Assembly (NCBI GenBank): GCA_029237695.1
Contig: JAQRGA010000165.1
Span: forward strand, 248,001-312,000
Source: Conchocele bisecta
Taxonomy: Eukaryota > Mollusca > Bivalvia > Lucinida > Thyasiridae
DNA length: 64,000 nucleotides
Direction of reading: 5' to 3'
Each line of letters opens with the position of its first letter. Position 1 is the stretch's first letter. A program made the position numbers and the translations under genes. The notes under the pieces were generated by a model that worked only from the letters and a program-made list of their open reading frames with translations, did not search any database and was not told where the DNA came from. Shown in pieces: positions 10,507-22,200 of this stretch.

Positions 10507-11385
10507 AGGGCCATCTGGAGATCTATTTACCCGTGCCTCACAATATTCCGCGCCCGAAATTCGACGTGCCGGTTAGCCGAACCAAGTTCACAAGCGGTTT
10601 CCTGTTTCTACCTCACGATCGCGTCGGTCGCAAGACTACAAGTACTCGCTGAATCGTTTGACGAGCGAGTCGTTAGTAAGGGGGCTGAGCCGATTGGCCA
10701 TAAAGCGTCTAAGGAGGTGCGAGGCTCTTTCCCGAAATATAGAGGAGTCCTCTCACATGGCGAATCTTCTCCAGGTGATCCCGGCCGCGATGTTCATGGT
10801 CTCTCATTATTGTTCTAAGCACAACGTTTCTGTCAGACGCGGCCGCGTCAACATTCCACCGGGACCAGGGGATCGTGGAGCGCTTCAATCGATACCTGGC
10901 TGAGAGATGTTTCGGACACAATTACGCCAACGAACTTGTCAGACCCCCATTCACGACGACCGATGTGTGGTGTGGGCCAGATTGCCCGCCGTGGTCTGGC
11001 ATGAACGGAGAGGAGACCAGATTGATAGGTTAGAAGCCTGTAGATGCTATCAAAGTTTAAAAAGTGGTGACGAGCAAGCCCTCTGCGTCTCGCGTAGCGG
11101 GCGACCCGTTGGTTTAGAGGAGCAAAGGCTCTTCCATCCAGATATTGACGTTCGGTACCTCTATCAACCGGGGGAGAGCTCGACGGGGTGGCAGCCGCCG
11201 CGCGACTGATCCAGTGTGTTTCTCAATGTATATCATTCTGTGATCTATTACCAAAACCTGATGGCCCGTGCTCTACTATTTGGATGAATGGGCATCTCGA
11301 GGGTTTGTTCGCGAAGAACTTCTGTATGGTGCTTCTGACACCCAGCTTACCCCCGGATGTCAGAGTCTTTAGTGAGGTTATGTAG
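10507..11385 (+). pseudogene. Integrase, N-terminally deleted (copy A)
   Basis: DDE-superfamily (retroviral-like) integrase remains. The sequence begins inside the gene at the codons for IWQIYLP in B and ends near PSDTQLPP-type residues. Recognisable fragments are RPKFDVPV (shifted), RPVGLEEQR (11,100) and DIDVRYLYQPGE (11,139-11,175). The region of the second Asp (about 10,775) and of the Glu (about 10,875) is present but frame-broken. The gene converges on the polymerase gene. Confidence 0.6.
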
Positions 11386-14300
11386 GGATGTTATTCGTTC
11401 TGGAACACGCGTCCTTTTATCGTGTATGCGAGAGTCCTAATTTGTGTTGACAGTACGTTTTTCATAACGCCGTCTTTTTCATTTTTAAAATCCTCTATTT
11501 TGTGTTCATCTATAATGTGTTTTCATCTTCTGTTAGTTTCACTTTGTATCGTTTTATCTATCCCAATTTTAAATTGTTAGTTCTCTTGGGGACATTCCTT
11601 TAGCTGAGTTTTTATTAATTTTAATTTGTTCCAAATATCTTTAGTGGAATTAAATTTTTCTACGCAAATAACACTTATAGATAACGCTATCGCCCTATCT
11701 CGCTAATTCATTTGAAAAGTCGGGCTTCTCTTTCGCTCCATTTATCCCAAGCCAACATTTTTTTATTCTTTTTAAACTCGATCAGTACGTTAGGTTCTAT
11801 CAATTCTCTATCGTTTTTCCATACTCCTATATACATACTATCAGTATCATCTGTATTAATCAAAGTCTTCTCTTTTTACGTATTTGTCTAGAAAATTCGT
11901 AGTAAGAATTTCCAACATTTCTCAATTTAGCTAGTTTGATAAAACGCTATTCCACAATGGAATGGTCTCTTACCGCACACCTGGTTTTCTTGAGATAGTT
12001 CGTACGCATCTCCTATTCTCTTCCAAAGCGTCAAAGAAGAAGATCGTAATGCTTTGTCAACACAGGTTTCGTTTTGTGTATATGTCGTATTTAAATGTCT
12101 CTCGTTGCCTCTATCATTTTTCCCAACACGAGTTTCCTAATAATTTAATTTTTGTCGGCTAACTGGTTTCTTATTTGGTTCTCAACCTCCTGTTCGCTCT
12201 TGGCGGCTGTAATTCTTTTGCGAACCATTCGATTGGTTTGTTACCGCTAATTTTCTTTCAATTTTTTTGTTTTTATATAACACGGTGAACTCCTGTTATT
12301 TCTAGGCCGTGTTTTAAATACCATTTCAACAGTGGTGGTTCAGCAATATTTAGTGGCGATCATAGATCCCAACCAATTTTTTTTCCATCTTCTTGTTCGG
12401 CAGTGCAGTATCTTTTAATATTTTAACCATAGTGTGTGGGAACTTCATAACTCTTAATTCTCTGTTTATAAATATTGGGGACTTTCATAAACTTTTCTTT
12501 TAAGTTAGTGTGGAACTTCTATTTCACCTCCGCAACCCAAACGTCTCCAGATAAAACTCTTTTACAAAACATTTTAATAAATTTTAGGTTTATGTTGGGT
12601 ATCTATTGGTTATAGTTTCTCTCCCACACGGCTTCTCTTTATTTACTAGATAATATAACGCGTTTGATTTACCCCAAAACAGCCTTGCAAGGTTTGGAAC
12701 CCACTCTAATATTTGAACACCAGCTTCTGCCTATCGTGTAATACCTATTGCTGGGACCGCCAACTAGAGCGTTTCCTCATTTCGTATGTTTTTCTTTTGG
12801 TGTGGGGCCCAAAAATTTAAATCGAGCATCCTCCGGTATATCGTCTTTGAAGATTTTGTTCATTTAATGGTTCCTCTCAAATATAATTTGTTAGCTACTC
12901 AGGTAGTGTTACCGCATCTTTGAAAATTCCACACCTCTGTTTATAAATTCCCACATTGGTTCCACCGTTCTTGGAACGGTGTGCTACATCTAAATCGTTT
13001 AAATATTTCAACCAATCTCTGAAAGTTTTTCTTATTATTTTCTTTGAAAATCTCGACATTTACTTAATTCTGTTTCATCTATTAACATTTTCCAGATAGT
13101 TGGACTACAATTCTCTATATCGGTAGTCTGGGTTATCAGTTTGTCTGGAGAATCGAACCACATAAGGAAAGAAAGATTTCTTCCTTTGCATTCGTATGTA
13201 GGCTTTTATCCAACTTTGTAACTTTACACCCGGTCCTAGAGTAAATTATTACATCACGAAATCTAAAACTCTGGAGTAAATAGAAATATGTTTCGCGTTT
13301 GCCGTTTTCCGACCATTACTTTCTTTGTTGTTGATGCAGTTCGCCTACTTGTATTTCTTTATTAAGTTTACTATCGTACTTATATTAACCGGTACTTGCT
13401 CTATCCACTGTTCGATCTTGGCGCTTTGGATTTTTTTACGTAAATTTCTGTATTAAACCCTTATCTTTGACCACCACATCTTCTCTTATAGCTTTTCCCT
13501 GACTTTCAAATTTCTACGAATTTTTTATAGTTTTGCGGGATCTTTATCACAAGAATTTTGCGGGGGGGGGTTATGTTCCTGAGTAATTTTTCCTTATATA
13601 ACGCTCTACGAACGTGCTCGGGTTCGTACTCTAGATTATTACGAGAGTTTCAATTTCTGGGTGAGATTGCCTCAAAATCGTTTTTACTATATGTAGGATA
13701 GAGTAGTGTCGCAACCGATCTTTTGTCTTTACCCGTTTTTGAAATTCGCATTCCCACATAAACTACTAGTTGAATTCTTTGTCTTCTTCTAATAAATGTA
13801 TCTCTTCTCATGTGGAGCGCGTTCTTCTTTTCTATTGCTTTGCATGAATCTCTCACCCGTGCCAGTAACAGCCGTGATATTGATATACGGTTTTAGTTTC
13901 TGTACAGTATCCATCTACTGGAGCTCTCTAAAACCATCTTCACCCCGTGTCCACCCTGTTCGTTGAGTGATATGTGATTCCCCCTGCTTTTCCACAGAGT
14001 ACATCAATCGATAGCCCCATAATGTTAGAAACTTTTTGGGGTAGAACGCTTTCTCGAACGACGAAACTCGCGGGCGCTCTAAAAGAATTACCATAACATA
14101 TACTTTTGTCTCACCTTTCATACATTATTGGTCCGTGTCTCTTCATCTTACTCGCTTTCGTGAATTTCTGCTTGCAATTATCGCAGGCGAAATTTTAGTA
14201 GGTTTTTAAGTTTTTTTTATCAGAAATGCTGTGATTATTAACGTTTCCTATGTCATTGGTTTATTACCTATTGCCTTATAGTGCGCTTGGTCCTTTCTTC

Positions 14301-15400
14301 AACCACATACATTACTGGTTGGGTTGATATACTTCTATACGATTTTAAAAAACGCTTCACCCTTTTTCAGTCTGAAAAAGGAAATGGTGAAACCAATTAC
14401 TACCGAAAATTGCTTACTAAGTTCTTTAGCCTTTTTGTCCATCTGTCAGGTCTTTTATCTGTCATATGCATAGCTAGACACCTGAATCAGACAAAGGTCG
14501 TCATTATATTATCTAAAGAATTACATACCTTTTTTATTCTTCGCATTTGGCAGGTTCTCCTCCTGCCGCTTCTTTGGATTGTGAGTCCCAAATATATTTC
14601 CCCTAACTGCCCGTGTATTGTATTAGCTTTACGAAACCTCTACCAATCTTACAACTTCCACTTTGGTTATTTGGTCTGTCTATTTTTCGGGACATTATTC
14701 GTGGTTTGCTCCTTATCTGACAGCCATTTTTTTAACTGTTTTTCATTGATTGATAGTGGTTCGCTACACGAGATTAGATTTTTGTTTTGGCATTATTATA
14801 GAAATAGTTTTTCCTTTTTAGTTTCCTCATATGTTCTAGCTTGTAAGGAATATGAATATCTCAAATAAAACTTGGGTGTTAGAACGGGAGCGAGTTTATC
14901 GGACATGCGTTCAGAACTCGTAATTGTCAATGTATTTACAAATGAAAATGTAAACTACCGTTCTTCCCTTTTCTACCTTTTCCAATGTTTCATTCGTAAT
15001 CCCTCACAATTTTCACCTTTTTCCACTATCGCAGCGAACTATAGATTTTTTCTTATTATTTGGTATTTGTCACTGTGCGTCTCATATGAGGACAAATTAT
15101 TGGTGTGCTTGACGGTTTTATGTTATATTTATACTAGCACTTAACTCGCATAATTTCTTTTTTAATTTCTGTTACCAACTTCCTCGCTTTGGATATATCA
15201 TTAAATGACCCTCTTTTTAGGTGCGGGTAAACCGGCTTCATAGAACCACCTTATTCTTTGTGGCGTTTTATCAGCTTTGTCAACCCCCCTAACTCCAACG
15301 TTTACTATAAGTATTCCTAGAGATTGGCTTTCTCTTCTCAAACTTTCTATTTCTGCTCTAGTTTCTGCGTTATCATTATTTTTCTGTATATATTTTGTAT
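11372..15400 (-). pseudogene. Protein-primed-type DNA polymerase B (copy A)
   Basis: Type-B DNA polymerase of the Polinton group. The C-terminal end faces the integrase. Motif C is readable around 11,845 (DTDSMY), and the stretch equivalent to MLCQHRFRFVYMSYL of B lies near 12,060-12,110 in a shadow frame. The N-terminal part reads TRAEIESLRRES near 15,340-15,375 on the minus strand. At roughly 4 kb it would be about 1,300 codons, long for the family, partly through inserted bases. There are dozens of frameshifts. The DNA is clearly AT-richer than the capsid half of the same element. Confidence 0.65.
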
Positions 15401-15510
15401 ATATCCTTTGTATAACCTAGATAATTTATCTGTTCAATTGGACGTGAACATTTACAATGTTTTTTTCACGTCATTGAACGATAAGACATTCATAGGTTAC
15501 TAATATTATA

Positions 15511-15714
15511 ATGGAGTGTGTGACTTGTTGTAAGCGTTTAGTGTAAAGATATTTACGCGAAGGCATCTAGCGAGGAGTTAGCAAAGTTTCCTTGTGTCCC
15601 CCACAATTTCAATGCCCCAGATGCCCTTGTTGTAAATTCGTTAGTGCCCAAACCTTTGTAGGACATAAGCAACTACGCTGTCAGGTGGCTAAGGTTGAAA
15701 CGTGTGATAGATAG
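15511..15714 (+). pseudogene. Small zinc-finger ORF at the polymerase end (copy A)
   Basis: ATG at 15,511 opens MECVTCCKRLV. In the same frame, after stops at codons 12 (TAA) and 20 (TAG), the sequence continues with CPRCPCCKFVSAQ, then FVGHKQLRC, a Cys-x2-Cys-x12-His-x4-Cys arrangement typical of a C2HC zinc finger. Divergent from the polymerase gene. A homologous sequence lies at 19,129-18,925 in B, also with a TAG at codon 20. Possibly a DNA-binding regulator; low certainty because of the stops. Confidence 0.4.
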
Positions 15715-15962
15715 ATCTGGTAGAAATTAGATGCTGATTTGCGAATAAAATTAGCTATATCGGAGGGAAAAATGGGGTGTTGGAATATAAATATTGAACT
15801 TGCATTACTGATTTTAAATTTTTTTCAAAAGTCACAGTACCAATATAATTGGGGACTCATTTTGACTCCCTCTTTAAAATTATTTTCTCCAAAATCTTAA
15901 ATTTGCTGTCGGAGGACATTTTCCTCGTTAAACATTTTTTTGATTTTTATGGGGTGGTGGGA

Positions 15963-16024
15963 GGTATTATTAAGGGTTATAAATGATATCACGGTAAAGT
16001 GGTATCATTTTGACTCCTTACTTC
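15963..16024. repeat. Terminal hairpin of element A
   Basis: A decayed palindrome whose right arm, GGTATCATTTTGACTCC, is identical to the terminus of B at 36,312-36,379. The inner flank (TTTCCTCGTTAA, GGGTGGTGG-like) also matches the inner flanks of both B termini. It marks the polymerase-side end of A. A further fragment of the terminus (GGGAGTCAAAATGA on the minus strand) lies at about 15,855. Confidence 0.65.
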
Positions 16025-16585
16025 TAAGCTGCTGTTTGGCATGGACTTTCGCCTGGTCAAACATAATTGAGAAGACATGGGCGGCATTTCGAAAGTATTT
16101 GTATCGAACATGTTACAATGTAGATGATTTATATAATACGATGAACAATACCACCTATAATTTATATATTTCCTAAAAATGACATCAAAAAGTAGTAGTA
16201 GATTATCACTTTTCATGTTCGACATTGCATCGAGAAATGGGGGTTTATGGGATTTGTGAATCAGTGTAGCTTCTGATCAAATCATATTGCTGCTTTGAAG
16301 CATGACTGGTGTTTTGAATTTGAATGCATGGCGAATAGTGACGATCCTGATCAGACAGTTACTGTGCGGTTGCCAGTCTGATCTGGATCTCCATGTCGCA
16401 AATCATGAAATTTAACTGTATTTTATTATATTATTATTATTGCGTTTTATTACCGTGGCAGAGACCGAACTCTTAGAGGACGCGCAGGTCGCCGGTATGG
16501 AAGATGGCCTGTGGACCGGGGCCGAAGTCGTTAGCCGACCTTGGCCGAAACAGTAGGCAATGGCGCATCGTCTTGGACCGCCACA

Positions 16586-17521
16586 CTACACGACCATGTA
16601 GTAGATGGACTGGTACTTCACCTGCAAGAATATATATCTGTTATTACACCTGAAATTTCTGAAGTTCATAGAGCAATAACATTTAGTCGGGTGGTTGATG
16701 GATTTGAGCGAGTAACTTAAATTGGTTGTTCGATTTGTTTCCAATATATATACGATCGGCAGCATGATCAATTGTCTACATTGTTCACATTAATTAACTT
16801 TTTGAATGAGCAACTTAAATTGGTTTGCTCGATTTGTTGCACTATATATACGATCTGCAGCCTGATCAAACTGTCTAATTGGTCACATTAATGTCACTTT
16901 TTGAGTAACTTAAATTGGTGTTGGTTCGATTTGTGTGCTTTTACCTTCACACCGTACGAGTAGCGTCTGACGTAAACGAGGATTTCGGCCGCAACGCTTA
17001 CTGCCCCTTCGCGTGCAAGCTCGTACTGGACGGGGAATAGGCAGCTAGCGTGCCAGTCGATGACCCCGGTCCCCGTGAGATCTGAAAATAAACAAGTTAA
17101 GTTGGAAAAAAACGACATCGTCATCGGTAAATGATTTTGTTTAATATCAATTAGTCGAATGATTGATTGACTTATTGGATTGATTGTGATGATCGAGCGT
17201 TGGTTGATTGTCCGATTCAGTTATGTACCTGTTCAAATGGTTCCTACCCCGGAACAACGACAATTCGTCATCATTAAAATGATTTTATTTATAGTAGTCG
17301 ACTGTTGATTGACTTATGATTGATTGGTGATGTCGAGCGATTGGTTGATTGTTCCGCTTCAGGTATGTTACTTTAACTGGCTCTTCCCGTTGTCGACGAC
17401 ACGGTGTTTTGTGTCCTACGTCGAACGAGGCGGCGAGATCGACCGATAGCGGTCCTCGTTGTCGTGGGTGGCTCGGGTAGCGCAGTCGGGTCAATCACGG
17501 ACCAGTGACGAAGCCGTCAAA
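16586..17521 (-). CDS. Candidate host gene fragment, three possible exons
   Basis: Minus strand. Possible exon 17,521-17,372 follows an AG (ATGGCTTCAG) and ends before GTAACA; it is 150 nt and has one TGA. Exon 17,081-16,945 follows TTTATTTTCAG and ends at GTGAAG before GTAAAAG; its open frame contains GTGVIDWHASCLFPVQYELA. Exon 16,621-16,586 follows TATTCTTGCAG and continues in frame VKYQSIYYMVV to a TAG. The frames of the last two exons fit, while the first join does not keep frame with the choice made here. The product is not recognised. It may be a real host gene end or a decayed piece. Confidence 0.35.
16690..16940. repeat. Tandem repeat, about 100-bp unit, 2.4 copies
   Basis: GTAACTTAAATTGGT or GCAACTTAAATTGGT recurs near 16,710, 16,811 and 16,905, each followed by CGATTTGT and then a block with TATATACGATC and GCATGATCAA-like sequence. 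It lies between the last two candidate exons. A second, longer repeat pair (GATTGATTGACTTATTGGAT and related) lies at 17,150-17,220 and 17,300-17,370. Confidence 0.75.
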
Positions 17522-18460
17522 CTGAAGCCATTAAGGGATTAACGCCTGTAAGCCATAGAGTACATTACCAGTGGGTGAACCGTGTATTTAACAGTATCGA
17601 CGAGCGAAGTTCTCTGCTCAATACAACAACGATCAGTAACGGTATTTTATGCTGTGTATGGTGGGCCAAAGGGGCGGATGGGGGTTCATAAAAGGGGGAA
17701 AAAACAAAACCCACTAGAAAGCAGGGGTTCACTAAATAACAATATCCCTCATGTCATTAAAACTCATTTGTCTTATAAAATACATATTCACAATTTTTAT
17801 TTCATATCGGTCATATAATATTCATACATGCTGTGTGGAAATATACAGTGAATTGTCCAGGCTAGTATCTAAATCTATATAAAACAAATATATATTCATA
17901 AATTCAATCTTCTCTGGACTTGTCTAGATCTTGGGATGAAGGACCGTGTGACTTGAAATGTGAAACATGTCGTTATAAATTTGAACATTTAATACTATCA
18001 ATGACTAAGACATCATACTATCATATATCATCTCTAATGTATTAATTTATAGAATTCGTACTCCTTATAAGATCCATGTACATATTTTCCCATTTCAATT
18101 CACTCTCATTATATCATACTATAGTATTTCCCGTTTTCAATAACTGGTGCGAAACGACCGACCAGACCATACTATACGACATTCGTACCAGGGCGAAACG
18201 ACCGGTGCGAAACAACCGGGGGCGACACAGGTAAACAGGGGCTGAAACGGTCAACCCGACACCCTTTAAAATTAATGCTACCAACAGCTAATACCTATGG
18301 CCATGAGGGTGGGCCAATGGGGCTCATGGGGAGTTGTGACAGTTGTAGCTCCTGATTAAATTGCCCGCTCTGTGGCTGATTAAGGATTTTATGTTGATTG
18401 TAAGAAGCACATAGCGGGGTCTTTCATTGAGAGACTGGCGTGCAGTGCAGATCTGATTCT

Positions 18461-18523
18461 GTTAGTATATAGGGAGTCAAAATGATACACCTAACGGTGG
18501 TAAATTTCTCCACCCTTATACTA
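18461..18523. repeat. Left terminal hairpin of element B
   Basis: AGTATATAGGGAGTCAAAAT begins at 18,464 and is followed by GATACACC, a CCTAACGGTGGT centre, then the complementary arm ending TATACTAT. It is the reverse complement of the right terminus at 36,312-36,379, with a few indels. Homology with that end continues inward to about 18,730. Confidence 0.75.
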
Positions 18524-18924
18524 TCTCCACACCACTCCCCGAAAAATCAATATTGGTTAACGAGGAAATTGTCTACCACAACACAAAAATCCAAAATGTG
18601 TGTCTAAGTACATCATGTTGTTTTCACTCCAATTGAAACATATAAAAAACTATTGTCTTAAAAGGATTTGTATTTTTGTCTCGTTGTCATAAATAATCAT
18701 GTTGTTTTCACGTCAATGAACCGATAAATCAATAGTCTTAAAAAGGATTTATTTTGATCTCGTGTCATAAATACATGTGTTTTTACGACAATAAATTTAT
18801 GAATTTATTCTAATAAAGTTTCCCTATTTAATGCGTCCTCGCGCAATAGTCTATATTCCAACACCATATTTTCCTCTCCGATATAGGCTAATGATTCCGT
18901 AGAATCAGCAACTAATTCTACCAG

Positions 18925-19129
18925 CTCTAGTTCACCACGGTTCACTGTGCCACAGGGCAGTCAGCGTAGTTGCTTATTTTACAAAGAGTTTTGGGCACTA
19001 ACGAATTTACACGGGCATCTGTGGGCATTGAAATTGTGGGGGGGGCACAAGGAAACTTTCTACGTCGCGCTAGAGCCTTCGTAGATAGTCTTACGCGGTA
19101 ACCGTTTTACAACAAGTCTCACACTCCAT
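18925..19129 (-). pseudogene. Small zinc-finger ORF (copy B)
   Basis: ATG at 19,129 opens MECETCCKTVTA, then TAA at codon 13 and TAG at codon 20. Further on, the residues CPCKFVSAQ are readable after a frameshift. Homologue of 15,511-15,714 in A. The TAG shared at codon 20 suggests an already inactive ancestor or an unannotated splice. Confidence 0.35.
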
Positions 19130-19229
19130 TATATATGTTATCTGTTTATGTTTTATTCAATTAGATGTGAAAAAAACATAATGTTTTCATGACCAATTGA
19201 ACAGATAAATTTCATAGGTTATACAAAAG

Positions 19230-22200
19230 TATATTACAGAAAATATGATACCGTCCAGAAACTAGAGCAGAAATAGAAAGTTTGAGAAGAGAAGCCGATC
19301 TCTAGGGATGACTTATAGTAAACGGTTGAGAGTTGGGGTTGACAAAGCTGATAAATGCCACAAAGAATGAGGCGTTTTAAGAAAGCGGTTTACCCGCGCC
19401 CACAAACGAGGAGCCTTTAAAGATATATCCAAAGCGGATGTAGAAGGTTCGGTGAACAGAATTCAAAAAGAAAGTATTGCAGGGGTTAAGGGCTAGTGTA
19501 ATCAAACTTCATGCACAAATAATTTGTCCCAAATTAGGAGCCAAAAATAATAATAAGAAAAAATCTACGTTAGGGATAGTGGGAAAAAGGTGAAGAAATA
19601 GACATATTGGGGGTCACGATTGAACATTTGGAAAAGGTCCCCTCCCTGGCAGAAGGATGTGTTACATTATCCTTTCCGTAATAACCATTAACATTAACGA
19701 GTTGCTGACGCCTGTCTCGATAAAACTAGCTCCGTATCTAACAACACTTTTTATTTGGCGATATTATATTTTTAACAAGCTAGACATATGGAGGAAAATT
19801 AAAAATGGAAAACCTTTAAATATAATGTATTCAAAAATCTCGGTGGTAGCGAACCACTATCATCAATGAAAAACCGTTTTTTAAAAAATGGCTGTCAGAT
19901 AAGGAGCAAACACGAATAATGTACGATAAATTAGACAGACCAAATACAAAGTGGAGTTTGTAAGATGGGTAGAGGTGTTGTAAAGCTAATACAGGGTAGT
20001 AGGGGGAATAGATTTGGGATTACAAGCCAAAGAAGCAGCAGGAGGAGAATTCCAGAATGGTTGGGAATAGCAAAGGGTATGTATTATTTAGATAAGTAAT
20101 AATGACGACCTCTGTCTGTTCAGGTGTCCTAGCTATGCGCCCCTTGATTAAAAGAAGCTCAGACCTGCAGATGTACAGGAAAAGGCGAAAAGAACTTGTA
20201 AGAGCAATTATTTTCCGGTAGTAATGTTGTTTCACCATTTTCTTTTTCTGATCTGAAAAAGGTTGAAGCGTTTTTTAAAATCGGTATAGAAGTATATCAA
20301 CCACCGATGTAGTGATGGTGGTTTGAAAAAGGTACCAGCGCACGTATAAGGTAATAGGTATTAAACAATGGACAATAGGACTGTTTAATAATTCCGCATT
20401 TGCTGATAAAAAAACCCTTTAAAACTATTCTAAAATTTCGCCTGCGTTAATTGCAAGCAGGAAATTCACGAAAGGGTCGTAATAAGAGAGACCGACCAAC
20501 AAGTATGAGAGGTGAGACATAAAGTAATAATGTGATGGTAATTCTTAGAGCGCCCCGGCGTTCGTCGTTTCGAAAAAAGGTTTTACCAAAAGGTTCTTCT
20601 AAACAGTTATGGGGGCGAATCGAATGGATGTATTCTGTGGAAAAGCGGGGGAATTCCATCACCACGAACAGTGCGGACACGGAAGGTGAAGATGGGATTA
20701 TAGGAGTCCGGTAGGATGGATAACTGTACGAAAACCAAATACGTATATCAATTTCACTGCTGTTAATGGCAGGGTGAGAGATTATGCAAAGCTATGAAAA
20801 GAGAACGCGCATCACTATGCGAAGAGATGCAGTTCTTAGACAAAGCAAGAATTCAACTAGTTGTTTATGTGGGAATGCGAAATTCCATAAGAAAAAGGAG
20901 TAAAGATTATAAAGATCGGTTGTTGTGACACTCGTCTTTATTCCATAATCAGATAGTATACGATTTAGATTGCATATCTCCAGCCAGAAGTTGAAACTAC
21001 CGGTAATAGTTTTGAGTACGAAGGCTGAGCACGTTCCGGCAAGCGTAGTTCTAGGAGATAATTTCTCAGGAACAGTAACTCATATTTGTGATAAAGATCC
21101 GCAAAATTATAGAAAATTCGGAGAAAGAAGATTTGAAAGTCAGGGGAAAAGCTATAAGAGAAGAAGTGGGGTCAAGATATAGGTTTAATACAGAACATTT
21201 ACGTAAAAACCAATCGCCAAGATCGAACAGTGGGAGAGCAAGTACGTTTATAGGTTTTAAACAGCAGAAGTACGGATATAAACTTAATAAAGAAATCTCC
21301 TAGGTAGGCGAATGACTTCAACAACAAAGAAAGTAATGTTCGGAAACTTGCAAACGCAACAATAATTTCTATTTACTCCAGAATTTAGATTTCTTGATTA
21401 ATACTTTATCTAGGACCTGGTGTAAGTTCGATAGTTGGTAAAAGCTACGATTGTTACAAAGGACAGAAATCTTTCTTTCCTTATATGAATGGTATCGATT
21501 CTCCTGACAACTGGATTACCCAGGAATACCGGCTATAGTGAATTGGTTATTCCAAAACTATCTGGGAAATGTTATAGAAGAAAACAGAATTAAGTAAATG
21601 TCGTAGAATTTGCGGAAGAAAATAATATGAAAACTTTCAGAGATTGGTTGAAATATTATAACGATTTAGATGTAGCCCCGTTCCTAGAAGCGGTGGAAAA
21701 AATGTGTGAATTTTAATAAACCAGGGTGTGGATATTTTCAAAGATGCGGTACACTACTGGAGTAGCGATACAATATTTATTGAGAGGAACCATTAAAGAA
21801 CAAACATCTTCAAAGACGATTATACCGGAGGATGCTCTATATCACCAAAAGAAGAAAATACGAAATGATGAAGGACTTCTAGTTGGCGGTCCACAATAGT
21901 AATTACACGATATGCAGGAAGGGCCTGGGTTTCAAATATTAGATCTAATTCCTCAATGAAATTAACAATCTTGCAAGGCTGCTTTTGGGGTACGTGCAAA
22001 ACCGCGTTATCATTTATCTACGTTAAATAGAAGAGATTGCCGTGTGGGAGAGAAAACAATACACATATAGATACCCACAGTGACCCTAAAATTATAAAAA
22101 GTTTTTGTAAAAGAGTTTTCTCTGGAGACTGGTTTGGGTTTTGCGGGGTGGAGTATAGAAGTTCCACACAACTTAAAACATAGTTTTTGAAATGTCCCCA

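Larger units (their letters stand above)
1..16024. mobile_element. Polinton/Maverick-type element A, left end outside window
   Basis: Large DNA transposon of the Polinton (adintovirus-like) class. It is identified by a co-linear set of hexon-like capsid protein, packaging ATPase, DDE integrase and type-B polymerase genes, repeated in the same order in elements B and C. The polymerase-side terminus near 16,024 resembles the termini of B. The other end lies left of base 1, because the gene nearest that end is cut by the window. Every gene carries frameshifts, so this copy is inactive or poorly sequenced. It is inverted with respect to B. Confidence 0.85.
16025..18460. other. Host spacer between elements A and B
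   Basis: Flanking host DNA about 2.4 kb long. It holds the dispersed GATCAGACTG-type repeat near 16,340-16,400, a possible three-exon gene fragment (listed separately), tandem intronic repeats, and a repeat containing GGTGCGAAAC twice with GGGCGAAACGACC between (18,140-18,240). The stretch 17,580-18,130 shows nothing recognisable apart from AT-rich DNA and short ORFs. Confidence 0.6.

Noticed and set aside
14281..14868. 195-codon plus-strand ORF, hydrophobic
   Set aside because: It is the opposite strand of the decayed polymerase of A. AT-rich antisense DNA gives spurious Phe/Leu/Ile-rich frames.
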